DNA of 64,000 nucleotides. Source: Pseudomonas sp. AOB-7 (GTDB lineage Bacteria; Pseudomonadota; Gammaproteobacteria; Pseudomonadales; Pseudomonadaceae). Below the pieces are notes generated by a model. The model was not told the origin of the DNA, did not search any database, and saw nothing but the letters and a program-made list of their open reading frames with translations. The number at the start of each line of letters is the position of its first letter. Position 1 is the first letter of the stretch. Both the position numbers and the translations under genes were made by a program. The stretch lies in contig NZ_RFFK01000013.1 in NCBI RefSeq assembly GCF_003696305.1, positions 53,108 to 117,107 on the forward strand, in the 5' to 3' direction. Positions 40,133-48,522 of this stretch are shown one piece after another.

Positions 40133-41920
40133 TCAGCGCAGGGTCAGGCCGAAGGACTCGTCGGCGAAGTCGAAGCAGGCGAGGAAGCGGCGGATCTCCA
40201 GCAGGTTGCCCTCGACCTGCACGTCGCCCAGCAGCGCGCCCTTGACCAGGCCGCCTTCGCCGGTCAGCAGGGTTTCCATAAAGCGCTTGTCCATGCTCAG
40301 CCGCAGCTCGGTGCCTTCGGGAATGCCCCGGTGCAACTGGGCCACGCCGCGGCGCACTTCCAGCGCCCACTCCTCGTTCACGTCCGGGAAGCGAAAGCCC
40401 AGGGTCAGTTCGAGGTCGCCGGCCTGCTCTGGGTCGATGCGCGTCACCCAGTTCTGCAGGAAGGCCTGCGGGGTGAAGCTGCGCACCATGTCCGGGGAGA
40501 GGAGGACCTTGCGCATCTCCTGCGAGCGCTGGCGGATGGCCTCGCCGTCGAGCTTGCCTTCCAGCTCCATGGCGCTCATCAGGTACCAGTTGCGCCAGTT
40601 GATGTTCATGCTGGCGTAACCCAGCTTGCGCAGGCTGCGCGCCTTGATCTCACGTGCCAGTCGATCCTCGCGGTCGACGCGGATGGCATAGCCGGCCAGC
40701 TCGGCGGCCCACTGGTAGTCGCCCTTGAGGTAGGCGTTGCCGGCCTCCAGCAGCAGCTTTTCCCGGCCACCGGCCAGGGCGATCAGCCGCTCGGCCTGCT
40801 GCCGCGGCGGGGTCGGGTCGAGCGCCACCGGGTCGCCCTGGAACCAGCCCAGGTAGCCGTTGTAGATCTGCCGCACGCTGTGCTTGACCGTGCCGTAGTA
40901 CTCGCGCAGGTAGGGCGTGTAGCCGGCCAGGTGCGGCGGCAGCTTGACCTTCTCCACCAGCTCGTCCGGGGTCAGGCCCTTGTTCATCCAGCGCACGCTC
41001 TGGTCGTGGATATAGGCGATGCCGTCGCGGGTCATGCGCAGCACCTCCTCGACCCGCTCCTGGCCGCTGACCGGGCGGCCGTGCAACGGCACCATGTGCT
41101 CGGCCTGGTATTCGCGCAGCTTGTCCAGGCTGGCGACCCACTGCACCGGGTCGCGGAACTTGGTGCCGCGCAGGGTATGGATGTTCGGCAGGGTCGGCCC
41201 CTGCTCCACCTCGGCGCTGATCAGTACGCGGTTGTCCGGCAGGTACAGGGTGATCTCGTCCGGCGCCTCGCTGGGCACGTGCAGCAGCTGCACGTCGAGG
41301 CCGGCGATGCGGGTGTCCAGGCGCTCGGCGAAGGTCACGGTCGGCGCGATAAAGGACGACGGCTCGGGCTTGGCCAGCGGGCCGATGCCGGCATTCATGC
41401 CCTCCAGGTCGCTCGCCGGCAGGAAGGAGCCGAAGCTGTAGGCCGAGCGCACGCCGAGAATCGGCCCGACCAGCGCGCCTTGCGCCACCACGTTTTCCAG
41501 TAGGCTTGCGTGGGCGTAGATCTGCACCTCGCCGCGTTCCACCTGCTCGCGGCTGACGAAGGCCTGCACGCCGTTGATATGGTCCGGGTGGAAGTGGGTG
41601 TAGACCACCGCCTTGACCGGCTTGTCCGAGAGCTTGCGGAATTCGGCCATGATCTTGCGCGACTCGCCGACCGACTCGCCGGTGTCGACGATGATCAGCC
41701 CCTCGGGCGCCTCGATCATCACCACGTTGCCCAGCTGCCAGCCGACGGCCGAGTAGACGTTGCCCGCGACGCGGTAGACCTGCTGGACGAAGTGCTTGGT
41801 GTGCGCGGCCAGCTCGGCGTGGATGCTCGGCTCGATGCGCTCGGCCGGCAGTTCGGCCTGCGCGTTCAGGGGCAAGGCGGCGGCCAGCAGCAGGCCGCCA
41901 AGGCGAGAGAAGGTGCTCAT
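40133..41920 (-). CDS. Periplasmic alkyl sulfatase, metallo-beta-lactamase type (SdsA-like)
   Basis: A 595-residue exported enzyme that would cleave alkyl sulfates such as dodecyl sulfate. Signal peptide residues 1-22 (LLLAAALPLNAQA). The metal site opens with YTHFHPDHINGV (His109, His111, Asp113, His114), followed by further ligand regions in EITLYLPDNRVLISAEVEQG and MVPLHGRPVSG. A helical dimerisation domain and a C-terminal SCP2-like domain complete the layout of SdsA1/YjcS. THFHPDH differs slightly from the THxHADH form of classic SdsA1. It is divergent from a LysR gene, as is sdsA1 in P. aeruginosa. Confidence 0.87.
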   Translation of the reverse strand: MSTFSRLGGLLLAAALPLNAQAELPAERIEPSIHAELAAHTKHFVQQVYRVAGNVYSAVGWQLGNVVMIEAPEGLIIVDTGESVGESRKIMAEFRKLSDKPVKAVVYTHFHPDHINGVQAFVSREQVERGEVQIYAHASLLENVVAQGALVGPILGVRSAYSFGSFLPASDLEGMNAGIGPLAKPEPSSFIAPTVTFAERLDTRIAGLDVQLLHVPSEAPDEITLYLPDNRVLISAEVEQGPTLPNIHTLRGTKFRDPVQWVASLDKLREYQAEHMVPLHGRPVSGQERVEEVLRMTRDGIAYIHDQSVRWMNKGLTPDELVEKVKLPPHLAGYTPYLREYYGTVKHSVRQIYNGYLGWFQGDPVALDPTPPRQQAERLIALAGGREKLLLEAGNAYLKGDYQWAAELAGYAIRVDREDRLAREIKARSLRKLGYASMNINWRNWYLMSAMELEGKLDGEAIRQRSQEMRKVLLSPDMVRSFTPQAFLQNWVTRIDPEQAGDLELTLGFRFPDVNEEWALEVRRGVAQLHRGIPEGTELRLSMDKRFMETLLTGEGGLVKGALLGDVQVEGNLLEIRRFLACFDFADESFGLTLR

Positions 41921-42017
41921 GGCGATAGGACGTCTTGTTGTTGAAGTGCTGGCAGGTTGGCAAAGGCCGCCTGATAATTCCAATGCATTCGAATCCATGA
42001 ACCAATGCAGGCAGCGC

Positions 42018-42929
42018 ATGAACGACCTACGCCAGCTCCGTCACTTCGTCGCCCTCGCCGAACACGGCCACTTCGCCCGCGCCGCCGAGGCCGTGCACCT
42101 CAGCCAACCGGCACTGAGCCGCAGCATCCAGGCCCTGGAGGCGCAGCTCGGCTGCAGCCTGGTGGATCGCCACAGCCGCGGCATCAGCCTCACCGCCCAC
42201 GGCCAGCTGGTGCTGGAACATGCCCGCCGCCTGCTGGCCGGCAGCCAGGCGCTGAGCAACGCGGTCAGCCAGCTGGACAACCTGGAGGCCGGCGAACTGC
42301 GTCTGGGCGCCGGCCCCTACCCAGCCGCACGGCTGGTGCCGCAGGCGGTGGGCAGGCTGCTGCAACGCTATCCGCGGGTACAGGTGAGACTGGAGATCGG
42401 CAACTGGCTGGAGCTGCGCGAGCGGCTGCTGGAGGCCGGCGTCGAACTGTTCGTCGCCGATGTGCGCGAATTGCAGGATGACCCGCAACTGCAGATCGAG
42501 GCGCTACAGGTGCATGCCGGCGTGCTGTTCTGCCGTCCCGGCCACCCCTTGCTACGCCGCGCCGCGCTGCGCCTGAGCGACCTGCTCGACTTCCCCCTGG
42601 CCGGCACCCAGTTGCCGCAGGCGGTAGAGCGCAGCCTCGGCGCGGCCAGCGGCCGGCCGCAACCCTTGAGCGTGCAGTGCGACAACTTTCTGGTGCTCAA
42701 GCGCCTGGTGGCCGACAGCGAGGTGCTGAGCATGGCGCCCTGGGACGTGATCGCCGAGGAAGTGGCGGCCGGCCAGCTGAGCCTGCTGCCGCTGGCCCCG
42801 GCGAGCCTGCAGCAGCAGTCGGCCTACGGCCTGGTCAGCCGTGCCGGGCACAGCCTGTCGCCGGCGGCGCAGGCGCTGGTGGAGGAAATTCGCCGGGCGG
42901 ATCGCCAGCCGCTGCCGCCACGGCGCTGA
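42018..42929 (+). CDS. LysR-family regulator, divergent from the alkylsulfatase
   Basis: A 303-residue LysR regulator: N-terminal winged HTH (LRQLRHFVALAEHGHFARAA, LSQPALSRSIQALEAQLG) and a C-terminal effector domain. It faces the alkylsulfatase gene across 97 bases, matching the SdsB1-SdsA1 arrangement, so it probably activates that gene in response to alkyl sulfates or a product. An in-frame ATG at 41997 would add seven residues. Confidence 0.88.
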   Translation: MNDLRQLRHFVALAEHGHFARAAEAVHLSQPALSRSIQALEAQLGCSLVDRHSRGISLTAHGQLVLEHARRLLAGSQALSNAVSQLDNLEAGELRLGAGPYPAARLVPQAVGRLLQRYPRVQVRLEIGNWLELRERLLEAGVELFVADVRELQDDPQLQIEALQVHAGVLFCRPGHPLLRRAALRLSDLLDFPLAGTQLPQAVERSLGAASGRPQPLSVQCDNFLVLKRLVADSEVLSMAPWDVIAEEVAAGQLSLLPLAPASLQQQSAYGLVSRAGHSLSPAAQALVEEIRRADRQPLPPRR

Positions 42930-42935
42930 ACGCCG

Positions 42936-43421
42936 CTAGTTGCGCCGCCAGTCGCCGCTGCGCTGCTGCTCGCCGCGCGAGTGACGGTCGTCGCGGGAGT
43001 AGCGCTGCTGCACCTGCTGCTGGCGCTTGCCGTCCCAGTGCTTGCCGGCGGGCAGGCCCTGCAGATGCTGCTTGTGCTGCGATCGCTGGTGACCGTCGTG
43101 GCGGCGCCAGTCATCGCGGCGGCCGTCGTGGCGCGAGTAGCCGTCGTGGCCTTTGTGATCGCGCGGGTAAAAGCCATGCTGGCGCGGCGGTACCGGCACG
43201 TAGTGTTTGGAATCGTGGCGATGGCGGTCGTGGCGGCGATCGTCGTAATAGTAGTAACGCGGCGTGACGTAGACCGGCGGCGAGTAATCGCGGCGGTAAC
43301 CGTCGTAATAGTGGTGCGAGTGATGATGGTCGCGGTAGCCACGGTCGTAACCGTCGCCGTACACGGCGCAGCCACTGAGCGGGATGAACAGCAGGGCAGC
43401 AAGCAGGGTTCTGTAGGACAT
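42936..43421 (-). CDS. His/Tyr/Arg-rich lipoprotein, unknown
   Basis: A 161-residue protein with a lipoprotein signal (LLAALLFIPLSGC, lipid-bearing Cys18). The mature part is extremely rich in His, Tyr, Asp and Arg: DHHHSHHYYDGY, YYYYDDRRHDRHRHDSKHY and RHDGRRDDWRRHDGHQ. Such composition suggests metal, haem or nucleic-acid contact, or a disordered surface polymer, and it carries no known fold. A GGAGG site lies upstream of the ATG at 43421. It lies downstream of, and may be co-transcribed with, the two small lipoproteins. Confidence 0.7.
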   Translation of the reverse strand: MSYRTLLAALLFIPLSGCAVYGDGYDRGYRDHHHSHHYYDGYRRDYSPPVYVTPRYYYYDDRRHDRHRHDSKHYVPVPPRQHGFYPRDHKGHDGYSRHDGRRDDWRRHDGHQRSQHKQHLQGLPAGKHWDGKRQQQVQQRYSRDDRHSRGEQQRSGDWRRN

Positions 43422-43501
43422 GGGGAGCCTCCGCAGGGGAAGCGGGGGACGCGCACCGCGCCCCCGAGGGAAGAGGCCGGGCCGCGAGGCCCGGGACTGG
43501 A

Positions 43502-43657
43502 TCAGCAACGACCTTTCTTGGCCTGCCCCGGCGGGCAGTGGGGAGGACCACCGCCAACATCGCCGATATCGATGCCGATACCCGGCAGCCTCAGGCTGCA
43601 GCCGGACAGACCGAAAGCCAGGCTGATCGCCAGCAGCAACGCGCCGAAGGTTTTCAT
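43502..43657 (-). CDS. Small lipoprotein A (51 aa), CPPG motif
   Basis: A 51-residue lipoprotein: signal ALLLAISLAFGLSGC (lipid-bearing Cys20), a short mature part SLRLPGIGIDIGDVGGG, and a C-terminal HCPPGQAKKGRC. The last motif, C-P-P-G-x3-K-G-x-C, is shared with the gene just upstream. It starts within the stop codon of that gene (TGATG), with GGGGAG as ribosome site, so the two are translationally coupled. Function unknown. Confidence 0.75.
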   Translation of the reverse strand: MKTFGALLLAISLAFGLSGCSLRLPGIGIDIGDVGGGPPHCPPGQAKKGRC

Positions 43658-43836
43658 CAGCAGCTCCCCTTCATCCGGTGCCCCGGCGGGCAGAAGTGAC
43701 CGCCGCCGTGGTAGCCGCGACCACCCAGGTCGACATGAATCACATCGGGATCGCCGACCCGGGCATGCACGCCCGGCGCACTGAAACTGCAGCCGCCCAG
43801 CAGCAACGCCAATACCATCACAGTCAAACCACGCAT
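43657..43836 (-). CDS. Small lipoprotein B (59 aa), CPPG motif
   Basis: A 59-residue lipoprotein: signal VMVLALLLGGC (lipid-bearing Cys16), mature part with VGDPDVIHVDLGGRGYHGGG, and a C-terminal FCPPGHRMKGSC that parallels lipoprotein A. GAGGAG sits nine bases before the ATG at 43836. First gene of what looks like a three-gene lipoprotein operon (B, A, His/Tyr-rich). The two C-terminal cysteines could form a small disulfide loop. Function unknown. Confidence 0.75.
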   Translation of the reverse strand: MRGLTVMVLALLLGGCSFSAPGVHARVGDPDVIHVDLGGRGYHGGGHFCPPGHRMKGSC

Positions 43837-44047
43837 GTCGGAATACTCCTCGAATTTCCAGTGGCCATTAGATGCCCCGCAAGCGGCGCGGGCACAATTC
43901 TATCGGCATGCTGGTTCGACCATCGGCAGTGGATCACGTTCCGTGCAGCCGAGTGACGGCCATCACAGGCTCGCCATGGCCGCTGGCACGCTCCTCGCTT
44001 GGCAAGGCGCCGCAGCGGGAAGGCGAACAGCGCTGCGTGCAGACAAT

Positions 44048-44165
44048 GGCCGACTAGGGTTCCGGCCCGCCCCACCAGGCGGGTGGCTGGTCCGAGAGTG
44101 GGCGACCTCATAGAGCGGCGGGAAGCCGCGGGGTTACACGGCGGGATAAAAGCCCGGGAGAACGC
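44048..44165 (+). promoter_or_regulatory. Guanidine-I (ykkC) riboswitch, copy 1
   Basis: The conserved ykkC blocks occur in order: GACTAGGGTTCCGG, GGCTGGTCCGAGAG, GGCGACCTC, GGTTACACGGCGGGA and AAAAGCCCGGGAGA. This class binds guanidinium and switches on efflux, carboxylase or transporter genes. It ends about 50 bases before the first binding-protein ATG. The downstream expression platform has no clear U-tract, so translational control is as likely as antitermination. Confidence 0.93.
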
Positions 44166-44216
44166 GCAGCACGGCTGCCCGCCTTCCCGCCTCCGTTCCC
44201 TGCCGCCGAGGTCACC

Positions 44217-45278
44217 ATGTCATTGCGTACCCTGCTTACCGCCCTGCTCTGCACCGCCCTGCTGACCGCTCCCGTCGCCCAGGCCGCGCCCAAGACCTTC
44301 AAGCTGTGCTGGTCGATCTTCGCCGGCTGGATGCCCTGGGGCTATGCCGCCGAACAGGGCATCGTGAAGAAATGGGCGGACAAATACGGTATCGACATCC
44401 AGGTGCAGGAGGTACCGGATTACGTCGGCTCCATCGAGCAATACGCCGCCGGCCAGTTCGACGCCTGCACCATGACCAACATGGACGCCCTGACCATCCC
44501 CGCCGCCGGCGGCGTGGACAGCACCGCGCTGATAATCGGCGACTTCTCCAACGGCGCCGACGCCCTGCTGCTGCGCGGCGCCGGCAAGAGCATCCGTGAC
44601 CTCAAGGGCAAGACCGTGCTGCTGGTGGAGCATTCGGTGTCGCACTACCTGCTCAGCCGCGCGCTGGAATGGGCGCTGCTGGAGGAAAGCGAGGTGACCA
44701 TCGAGCACGTCTCCGACACCGAGATCGCCGCAGCCTTCCTCGCCGGCCGCGGCGATGCGGTGATCACCTGGAACCCGATCCTCGCCGAGATCAAACGCAA
44801 GGCCGAGGTCAGCCAGGTGTTCACCTCCAACCTGATTCCCGGCGAGATACTCGACCTGACCGTGGTCGACAGCCAGACCCTGGCGCAACATCCTGAATTC
44901 GGCCGGGCACTGACCGGCGCCTGGTTCGAAACCCAGCGTCTGCTCGGCCTGCCCACCGCCGCCGGGCGTGAGGCCAGGGCGAAGATGGCGGCCGCCGCGC
45001 ACACCAGCGCCGAGGACTTCGAGGCCCAGTTGAACACCCTGCGTTCCTTCTACGCCCCGCGCTATGCGCTGAACTTCGCCCAGACCGGCAAATTGCCGGA
45101 CCTGATGCAGCGCGTCGCCCATTTCGCCGATGCGCACGGCTTGTTGGGCCAGAGCGGCCAGGGCCTGAGCAACCTGGGTATCGCCTTCAGCGGCGAGCAG
45201 ACCCTGGGCAACGCTCAACGCATCCTGCTGCGCTTCGACCATCGCTATATGCAGCTGGCCAGCGACGGGGCGCTATAA
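44217..45278 (+). CDS. Guanidine/urea-type ABC substrate-binding protein 1
   Basis: A 353-residue periplasmic protein (signal residues 1-23, LLTAPVAQA, cleaved before APKTF) of the NMT1/TauA-like type linked to urea-carboxylase clusters. Shared with its paralogue: AGWMPW, QYAAGQFDACTMTNMDALTI and PAAGGVDSTALIIGDFSNGA. Its own guanidine-I riboswitch lies just upstream, so its ligand is probably guanidine or a guanidino compound. It is separated from the rest of the operon by the second riboswitch. Confidence 0.85.
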   Translation: MSLRTLLTALLCTALLTAPVAQAAPKTFKLCWSIFAGWMPWGYAAEQGIVKKWADKYGIDIQVQEVPDYVGSIEQYAAGQFDACTMTNMDALTIPAAGGVDSTALIIGDFSNGADALLLRGAGKSIRDLKGKTVLLVEHSVSHYLLSRALEWALLEESEVTIEHVSDTEIAAAFLAGRGDAVITWNPILAEIKRKAEVSQVFTSNLIPGEILDLTVVDSQTLAQHPEFGRALTGAWFETQRLLGLPTAAGREARAKMAAAAHTSAEDFEAQLNTLRSFYAPRYALNFAQTGKLPDLMQRVAHFADAHGLLGQSGQGLSNLGIAFSGEQTLGNAQRILLRFDHRYMQLASDGAL

Positions 45279-45452
45279 CGCCCCATCGAGAGGCACACAC
45301 AGCCCGGCACGCACCAGCAGTGCGCAGATTTCGACCACGGCGGTGGCGAAAGGCCCGGATTAGCCGCCGCGGGCAACTGGCACGATGTTCGCTATAGACC
45401 CTGTGTGCAGGAACAACCCGGCTCGCCGGGATAGCGGCACCACAATTTGCAA

Positions 45453-45558
45453 TGGCCGACTAGGGTTCCGGCGCGCCGACAGCGGCGCGCGACTGGTCCG
45501 AGAGTTGGCGACCTCCTTCGAGGTTACACGGCGGGACAAAAGCCCGGGAGAACGCGCC
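45453..45558 (+). promoter_or_regulatory. Guanidine-I (ykkC) riboswitch, copy 2
   Basis: Conserved blocks: GACTAGGGTTCCGG, GACTGGTCCGAGAG, TTGGCGACCTCC, GAGGTTACACGGCGGGACAA and AAGCCCGGGAGA. Nearly identical to copy 1 in the conserved parts but different in the P1/P2-linked arms, so it is an independent aptamer and not a recent copy. It lies about 60 bases before the second binding-protein ATG. Confidence 0.95.
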
Positions 45559-45618
45559 CCAGCGATGGGAAACCGCCGCGCACTCCTGCCCGCCCCTTAC
45601 TCGAACTGGAGGTTCCCC

Positions 45619-46689
45619 ATGCGTAAACCCCGTCTGTTCTCCGTTCTCGCCGCCGTCGGCCTTGGCGCCGCGCTCAGCCTCTCGGCCCAGGCCGCGCCGA
45701 AAAGCGACTTCAGCGTCTGCTGGACCATCTACGCCGGCTGGATGCCCTGGGAATACGGCGACGCACAGGGCATCGTCGACAAGTGGGCGAAGAAATACGA
45801 CATCAGCATCGACGTGGTGCAGATCAACGACTACGTCGAGTCGATCAACCAGTACAGCGCCGGGCAGTTCGACGGCTGCACCATGACCAACATGGATGCC
45901 CTGACCATCCCCGCCGCCGGCGGCGTCGACAGCACCGCGCTGATCATCGGCGACTTCTCCAACGGCAACGACGGCATCGTGCTCAAGGGCGAGAGCAAGA
46001 CCCTGGCCGACCTCAAGGGCCTGGACGTCAACCTGGTGGAGCTGTCGGTCTCCCACTACCTGCTGGCCCGCGGCCTGGAGCGCGCCCAGTTGAGCGAGCG
46101 CGACCTCAAGGTGGTCAACACCTCCGACGCCGACCTGGTCGCCGCCTTCGCCACGCCCGGCGTGCAGGCCGTGGCCACCTGGAACCCGCTGCTGGCCGAG
46201 ATCGAGGCCACGCCGCAGGTGACCAAGGTGTTCGACTCCAGCCAGATTCCCGGCGAGATCATCGACCTGATGGTGGTCAACAGCCAGACGCTGAAGGACA
46301 ACCCGGCCTTCGGCAAGGCGCTGACCGGCGCCTGGTACGAAATCATGGCCCGCATGAGCAGCGACTCGGCCGAGGGCAAGGCCGCCCGCGAGCATATGGC
46401 CAAGGCCTCCGGCACCGACCTGGCCGGCTACGAGGCGCAGCTGGCGGCGACCAGAATGTTCTATTCGGCCAGCGATGCCGTGGCCTTCGCCACTAGCCCG
46501 AAGCTGCCGGCGACCATGACCAAGGTGGCCGAATTCTCCTTCGCCCACGGCCTGCTCGGCGAGGGCGCGCAGAGTGCCAAGGCCATCGGCATGAGCTTCG
46601 CCAAGGACCTGGTCACCGGCGATGCGAGCAACCTCAAGCTGCGCTTCGACCCCAGCTATATGCAGATGGCCGCCGACGGCAAGCTCTGA
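45619..46689 (+). CDS. Guanidine/urea-type ABC substrate-binding protein 2
   Basis: A 356-residue periplasmic protein, clearly a paralogue of the previous one (AGWMPWEYGDAQGIVDKW, QYSAGQFDGCTMTNMDALTI, IIGDFSNGNDG). Signal peptide residues 1-24 (LGAALSLSAQA). CTGGAGG is a good ribosome site ahead of the ATG at 45619. It is the first gene after riboswitch 2 and heads the transporter-enzyme run, so it is probably the main partner of the permease and ATPase. Confidence 0.87.
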   Translation: MRKPRLFSVLAAVGLGAALSLSAQAAPKSDFSVCWTIYAGWMPWEYGDAQGIVDKWAKKYDISIDVVQINDYVESINQYSAGQFDGCTMTNMDALTIPAAGGVDSTALIIGDFSNGNDGIVLKGESKTLADLKGLDVNLVELSVSHYLLARGLERAQLSERDLKVVNTSDADLVAAFATPGVQAVATWNPLLAEIEATPQVTKVFDSSQIPGEIIDLMVVNSQTLKDNPAFGKALTGAWYEIMARMSSDSAEGKAAREHMAKASGTDLAGYEAQLAATRMFYSASDAVAFATSPKLPATMTKVAEFSFAHGLLGEGAQSAKAIGMSFAKDLVTGDASNLKLRFDPSYMQMAADGKL

Positions 46690-46716
46690 GGCGGAAACCT
46701 TCGCGTAATACGGCTT

Positions 46717-46779
46717 CGTAGGGTGGATAAGGCCTCACCCTCCCTGCGAGTACCGATGGTGCGCACGGCGCACCCTACC
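46717..46779. repeat. GTAGGGTGGAT / GGTGCGCACGGCGCACC repeat
   Basis: CGTAGGGTGGATAAGGC and GATGGTGCGCACGGCGCACCC, closing with CCCTACC, fill the gap between binding protein 2 and the permease. Same family as elsewhere in the window. Confidence 0.65.
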
Positions 46780-46790
46780 AGAGATAGCCC

Positions 46791-47606
46791 ATGCGTCTGA
46801 TCAACCGACACCCGGACCGCGGCAGCCGCCTGCTGCTGATCCTGCTGCCCTTCGCCCTGCTGCTGTTTCTCTACTTCAGCAGCTCGACCGCGCGGCTGGC
46901 GGACAACCCCAACGACAAGCTGCTGCCCAGCGCCAGCCAGATGGCCGATGCCATCGAGCGCCTGGCCTTGACCGAGGACAAGCGCAGCGGCCAGTACCTG
47001 TTCTGGGTCGACAGCGCCGCCAGCCTCCAGCGCCTGGCCTTGGGCCTGGGCGTCGCGGCGCTGGCCGGCCTGGTGCTGGGCATCGCCGCCGGCAGCCTGC
47101 CGCTGTTCGGCGCGCCGCTGTCGCCGCTCTTGACCGTGCTGTCGATGATCCCACCGCTGGCGATCCTGCCGATCCTGTTTATCGTCTTCGGCCTGGGGGA
47201 GTTGTCGAAAGTGATGCTGATCGTGATCGGCATAACCCCCTGCATCGCCCGCGATATCGAGCAGCGCGCCCGCGAGATCCCGCGCGAGCTGCTGATCAAG
47301 GCGCAGACCCTGGGCGCCAACACCTGGACGCTTATCCTGCGCCTGGTGCTGCCGCAACTGCTACCGCGCCTGCTGATCTCGCTGCGCCTGATGCTCGGCT
47401 CGGCCTGGCTGTTTTTGATCGCCGCCGAGGCCATCGCCAGTACCGACGGCCTGGGTTACCGCATCTTCCTGGTGCGCCGCTATATGGCCATGGACGTGAT
47501 CCTGCCCTACGTGGCCTGGATCACCCTGCTGGCCTGGTCGATGGACCTGGGCCTGCGCCAGCTGACCCGGCTGTGCTTCCCCTGGTACGAAGGAGCCAAG
47601 CCATGA
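46791..47606 (+). CDS. ABC transporter permease of the guanidine/urea system
   Basis: A 271-residue inner-membrane permease with about six spans and the conserved cytoplasmic EAA-type loop, seen here as ELLIKAQTLGANTWTLILRL. SMIPPLAILPILFIVFGLGE is typical of TauC/SsuC-like permeases of nitrate/taurine transporters. It overlaps the ATPase gene by four bases. With the ATPase and either binding protein it would form one importer. Confidence 0.9.
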   Translation: MRLINRHPDRGSRLLLILLPFALLLFLYFSSSTARLADNPNDKLLPSASQMADAIERLALTEDKRSGQYLFWVDSAASLQRLALGLGVAALAGLVLGIAAGSLPLFGAPLSPLLTVLSMIPPLAILPILFIVFGLGELSKVMLIVIGITPCIARDIEQRAREIPRELLIKAQTLGANTWTLILRLVLPQLLPRLLISLRLMLGSAWLFLIAAEAIASTDGLGYRIFLVRRYMAMDVILPYVAWITLLAWSMDLGLRQLTRLCFPWYEGAKP

Positions 47607-48520
47607 GCGATAAAAAAAGCGGAGCCGTTGCGAGCGAGTCGCTGGCAAGGCGCACGGAGCGCAGCAACCGGAGTGGACAGGTAGTCCATGAGGATTGCGA
47701 GCACCGCGCAACGCAGTCAGCGGCTCGCGCAGTAGGCGCTTTCATCGAGGTGAACAACGTCTGGCAGCAGTACGGTGACCAGGTGGTGCTTGAGCGCCTG
47801 AATCTGAACATCAACGAAGGCGAATTCTGCACGCTGGTCGGCGCCTCCGGCTGTGGCAAGTCGACCTTCCTGCGCCTGCTGCTCGGCCAGGAACGCCCCA
47901 GTCGCGGGCGGATCCTACTGGCTGGCGAACCCTTGGCCGCCGAGCCGGATGCCAGCCGCGGCGTGGTGTTCCAGCGCTATTCGGTGTTCCCCCACCTGTC
48001 GGTACTGGACAACGTCGCCCTCGGCCTGGAACTGCCGCAGTCGAAGCTGCTCGGCCGCCTGTTCGGCGGGGCCAAGCGCCAGGCGCGCGAGCGCGCCGCC
48101 GAACTGCTGCACAAGGTCGGCCTCGGCCACGCCCTGGACAAATACCCCAGCGCACTATCCGGCGGCATGCAGCAGCGCCTGGCCATCGCCCAGGCGCTGA
48201 TCATGCAGCCGCGCGTGCTGCTGCTCGACGAACCCTTCGGCGCCCTCGACCCCGGCATCCGCAAGGACATGCACGCCCTGCTGCTCGAGCTGTGGCACGA
48301 GACCCGACTCACCGTCTTTATGGTCACCCATGATCTGAGTGAGGGCTTTCGCCTCGGCACGCGCATCCTGGTCTTCGACAAGCTGCGCCACGACCCGCAC
48401 GCCCCCGGCGCCTATGGCGCACGGGTGACCTACGACATCCCCCTCAACGAAAGCCGCCGCAGCCAGCGCGCCGCGGCCGAGCTGCTGCCGGCCCAGCTGG
48501 CCGGTATTCAAGGAGCCTGA
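47603..48520 (+). CDS. ABC transporter ATPase with repeat-encoded N-terminal extension
   Basis: A 305-residue ATPase of the TauB/SsuB type: Walker A GASGCGKST, signature LSGGMQQRLAIAQALI, Walker B VLLLDEPFGALDP, and the switch in VTHDLSEGF. The domain proper starts at Phe47 (FIEVNNVWQQYGDQV). Residues about 7-45 are an Arg/Ser-rich extension encoded by a structured repeat-like stretch (47621-47734). Related ATPases begin near the equivalent of residue 47, so the extension looks acquired. It overlaps the permease gene (ATGA). Confidence 0.9.
   Translation: MSDKKSGAVASESLARRTERSNRSGQVVHEDCEHRATQSAARAVGAFIEVNNVWQQYGDQVVLERLNLNINEGEFCTLVGASGCGKSTFLRLLLGQERPSRGRILLAGEPLAAEPDASRGVVFQRYSVFPHLSVLDNVALGLELPQSKLLGRLFGGAKRQARERAAELLHKVGLGHALDKYPSALSGGMQQRLAIAQALIMQPRVLLLDEPFGALDPGIRKDMHALLLELWHETRLTVFMVTHDLSEGFRLGTRILVFDKLRHDPHAPGAYGARVTYDIPLNESRRSQRAAAELLPAQLAGIQGA
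47621..47734. repeat. Repeat-like insertion within the ATPase N-terminus
   Basis: The stretch begins CCGTTGCGAGCGAGTCGCTGG, contains TGGACAGGTAGTCCATGAGG (small inverted repeat) and ends CGCAACGCAGTCAGCGGCTCGC, partly complementary to its start. This look (GGAGTGGACAGGTAGTCCAT, GAGCACCGCGCAACGC) resembles a repeated element I associate with pseudomonad genomes. It stays in frame for about 38 codons. Confidence 0.5.
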
Positions 48521-48522
48521 GC

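Noticed and set aside
40133..42019. An alkylsulfatase start at 42019
   Set aside because: It would run through the divergent LysR start and add 33 unrelated residues before a clean signal peptide that begins at 41920.
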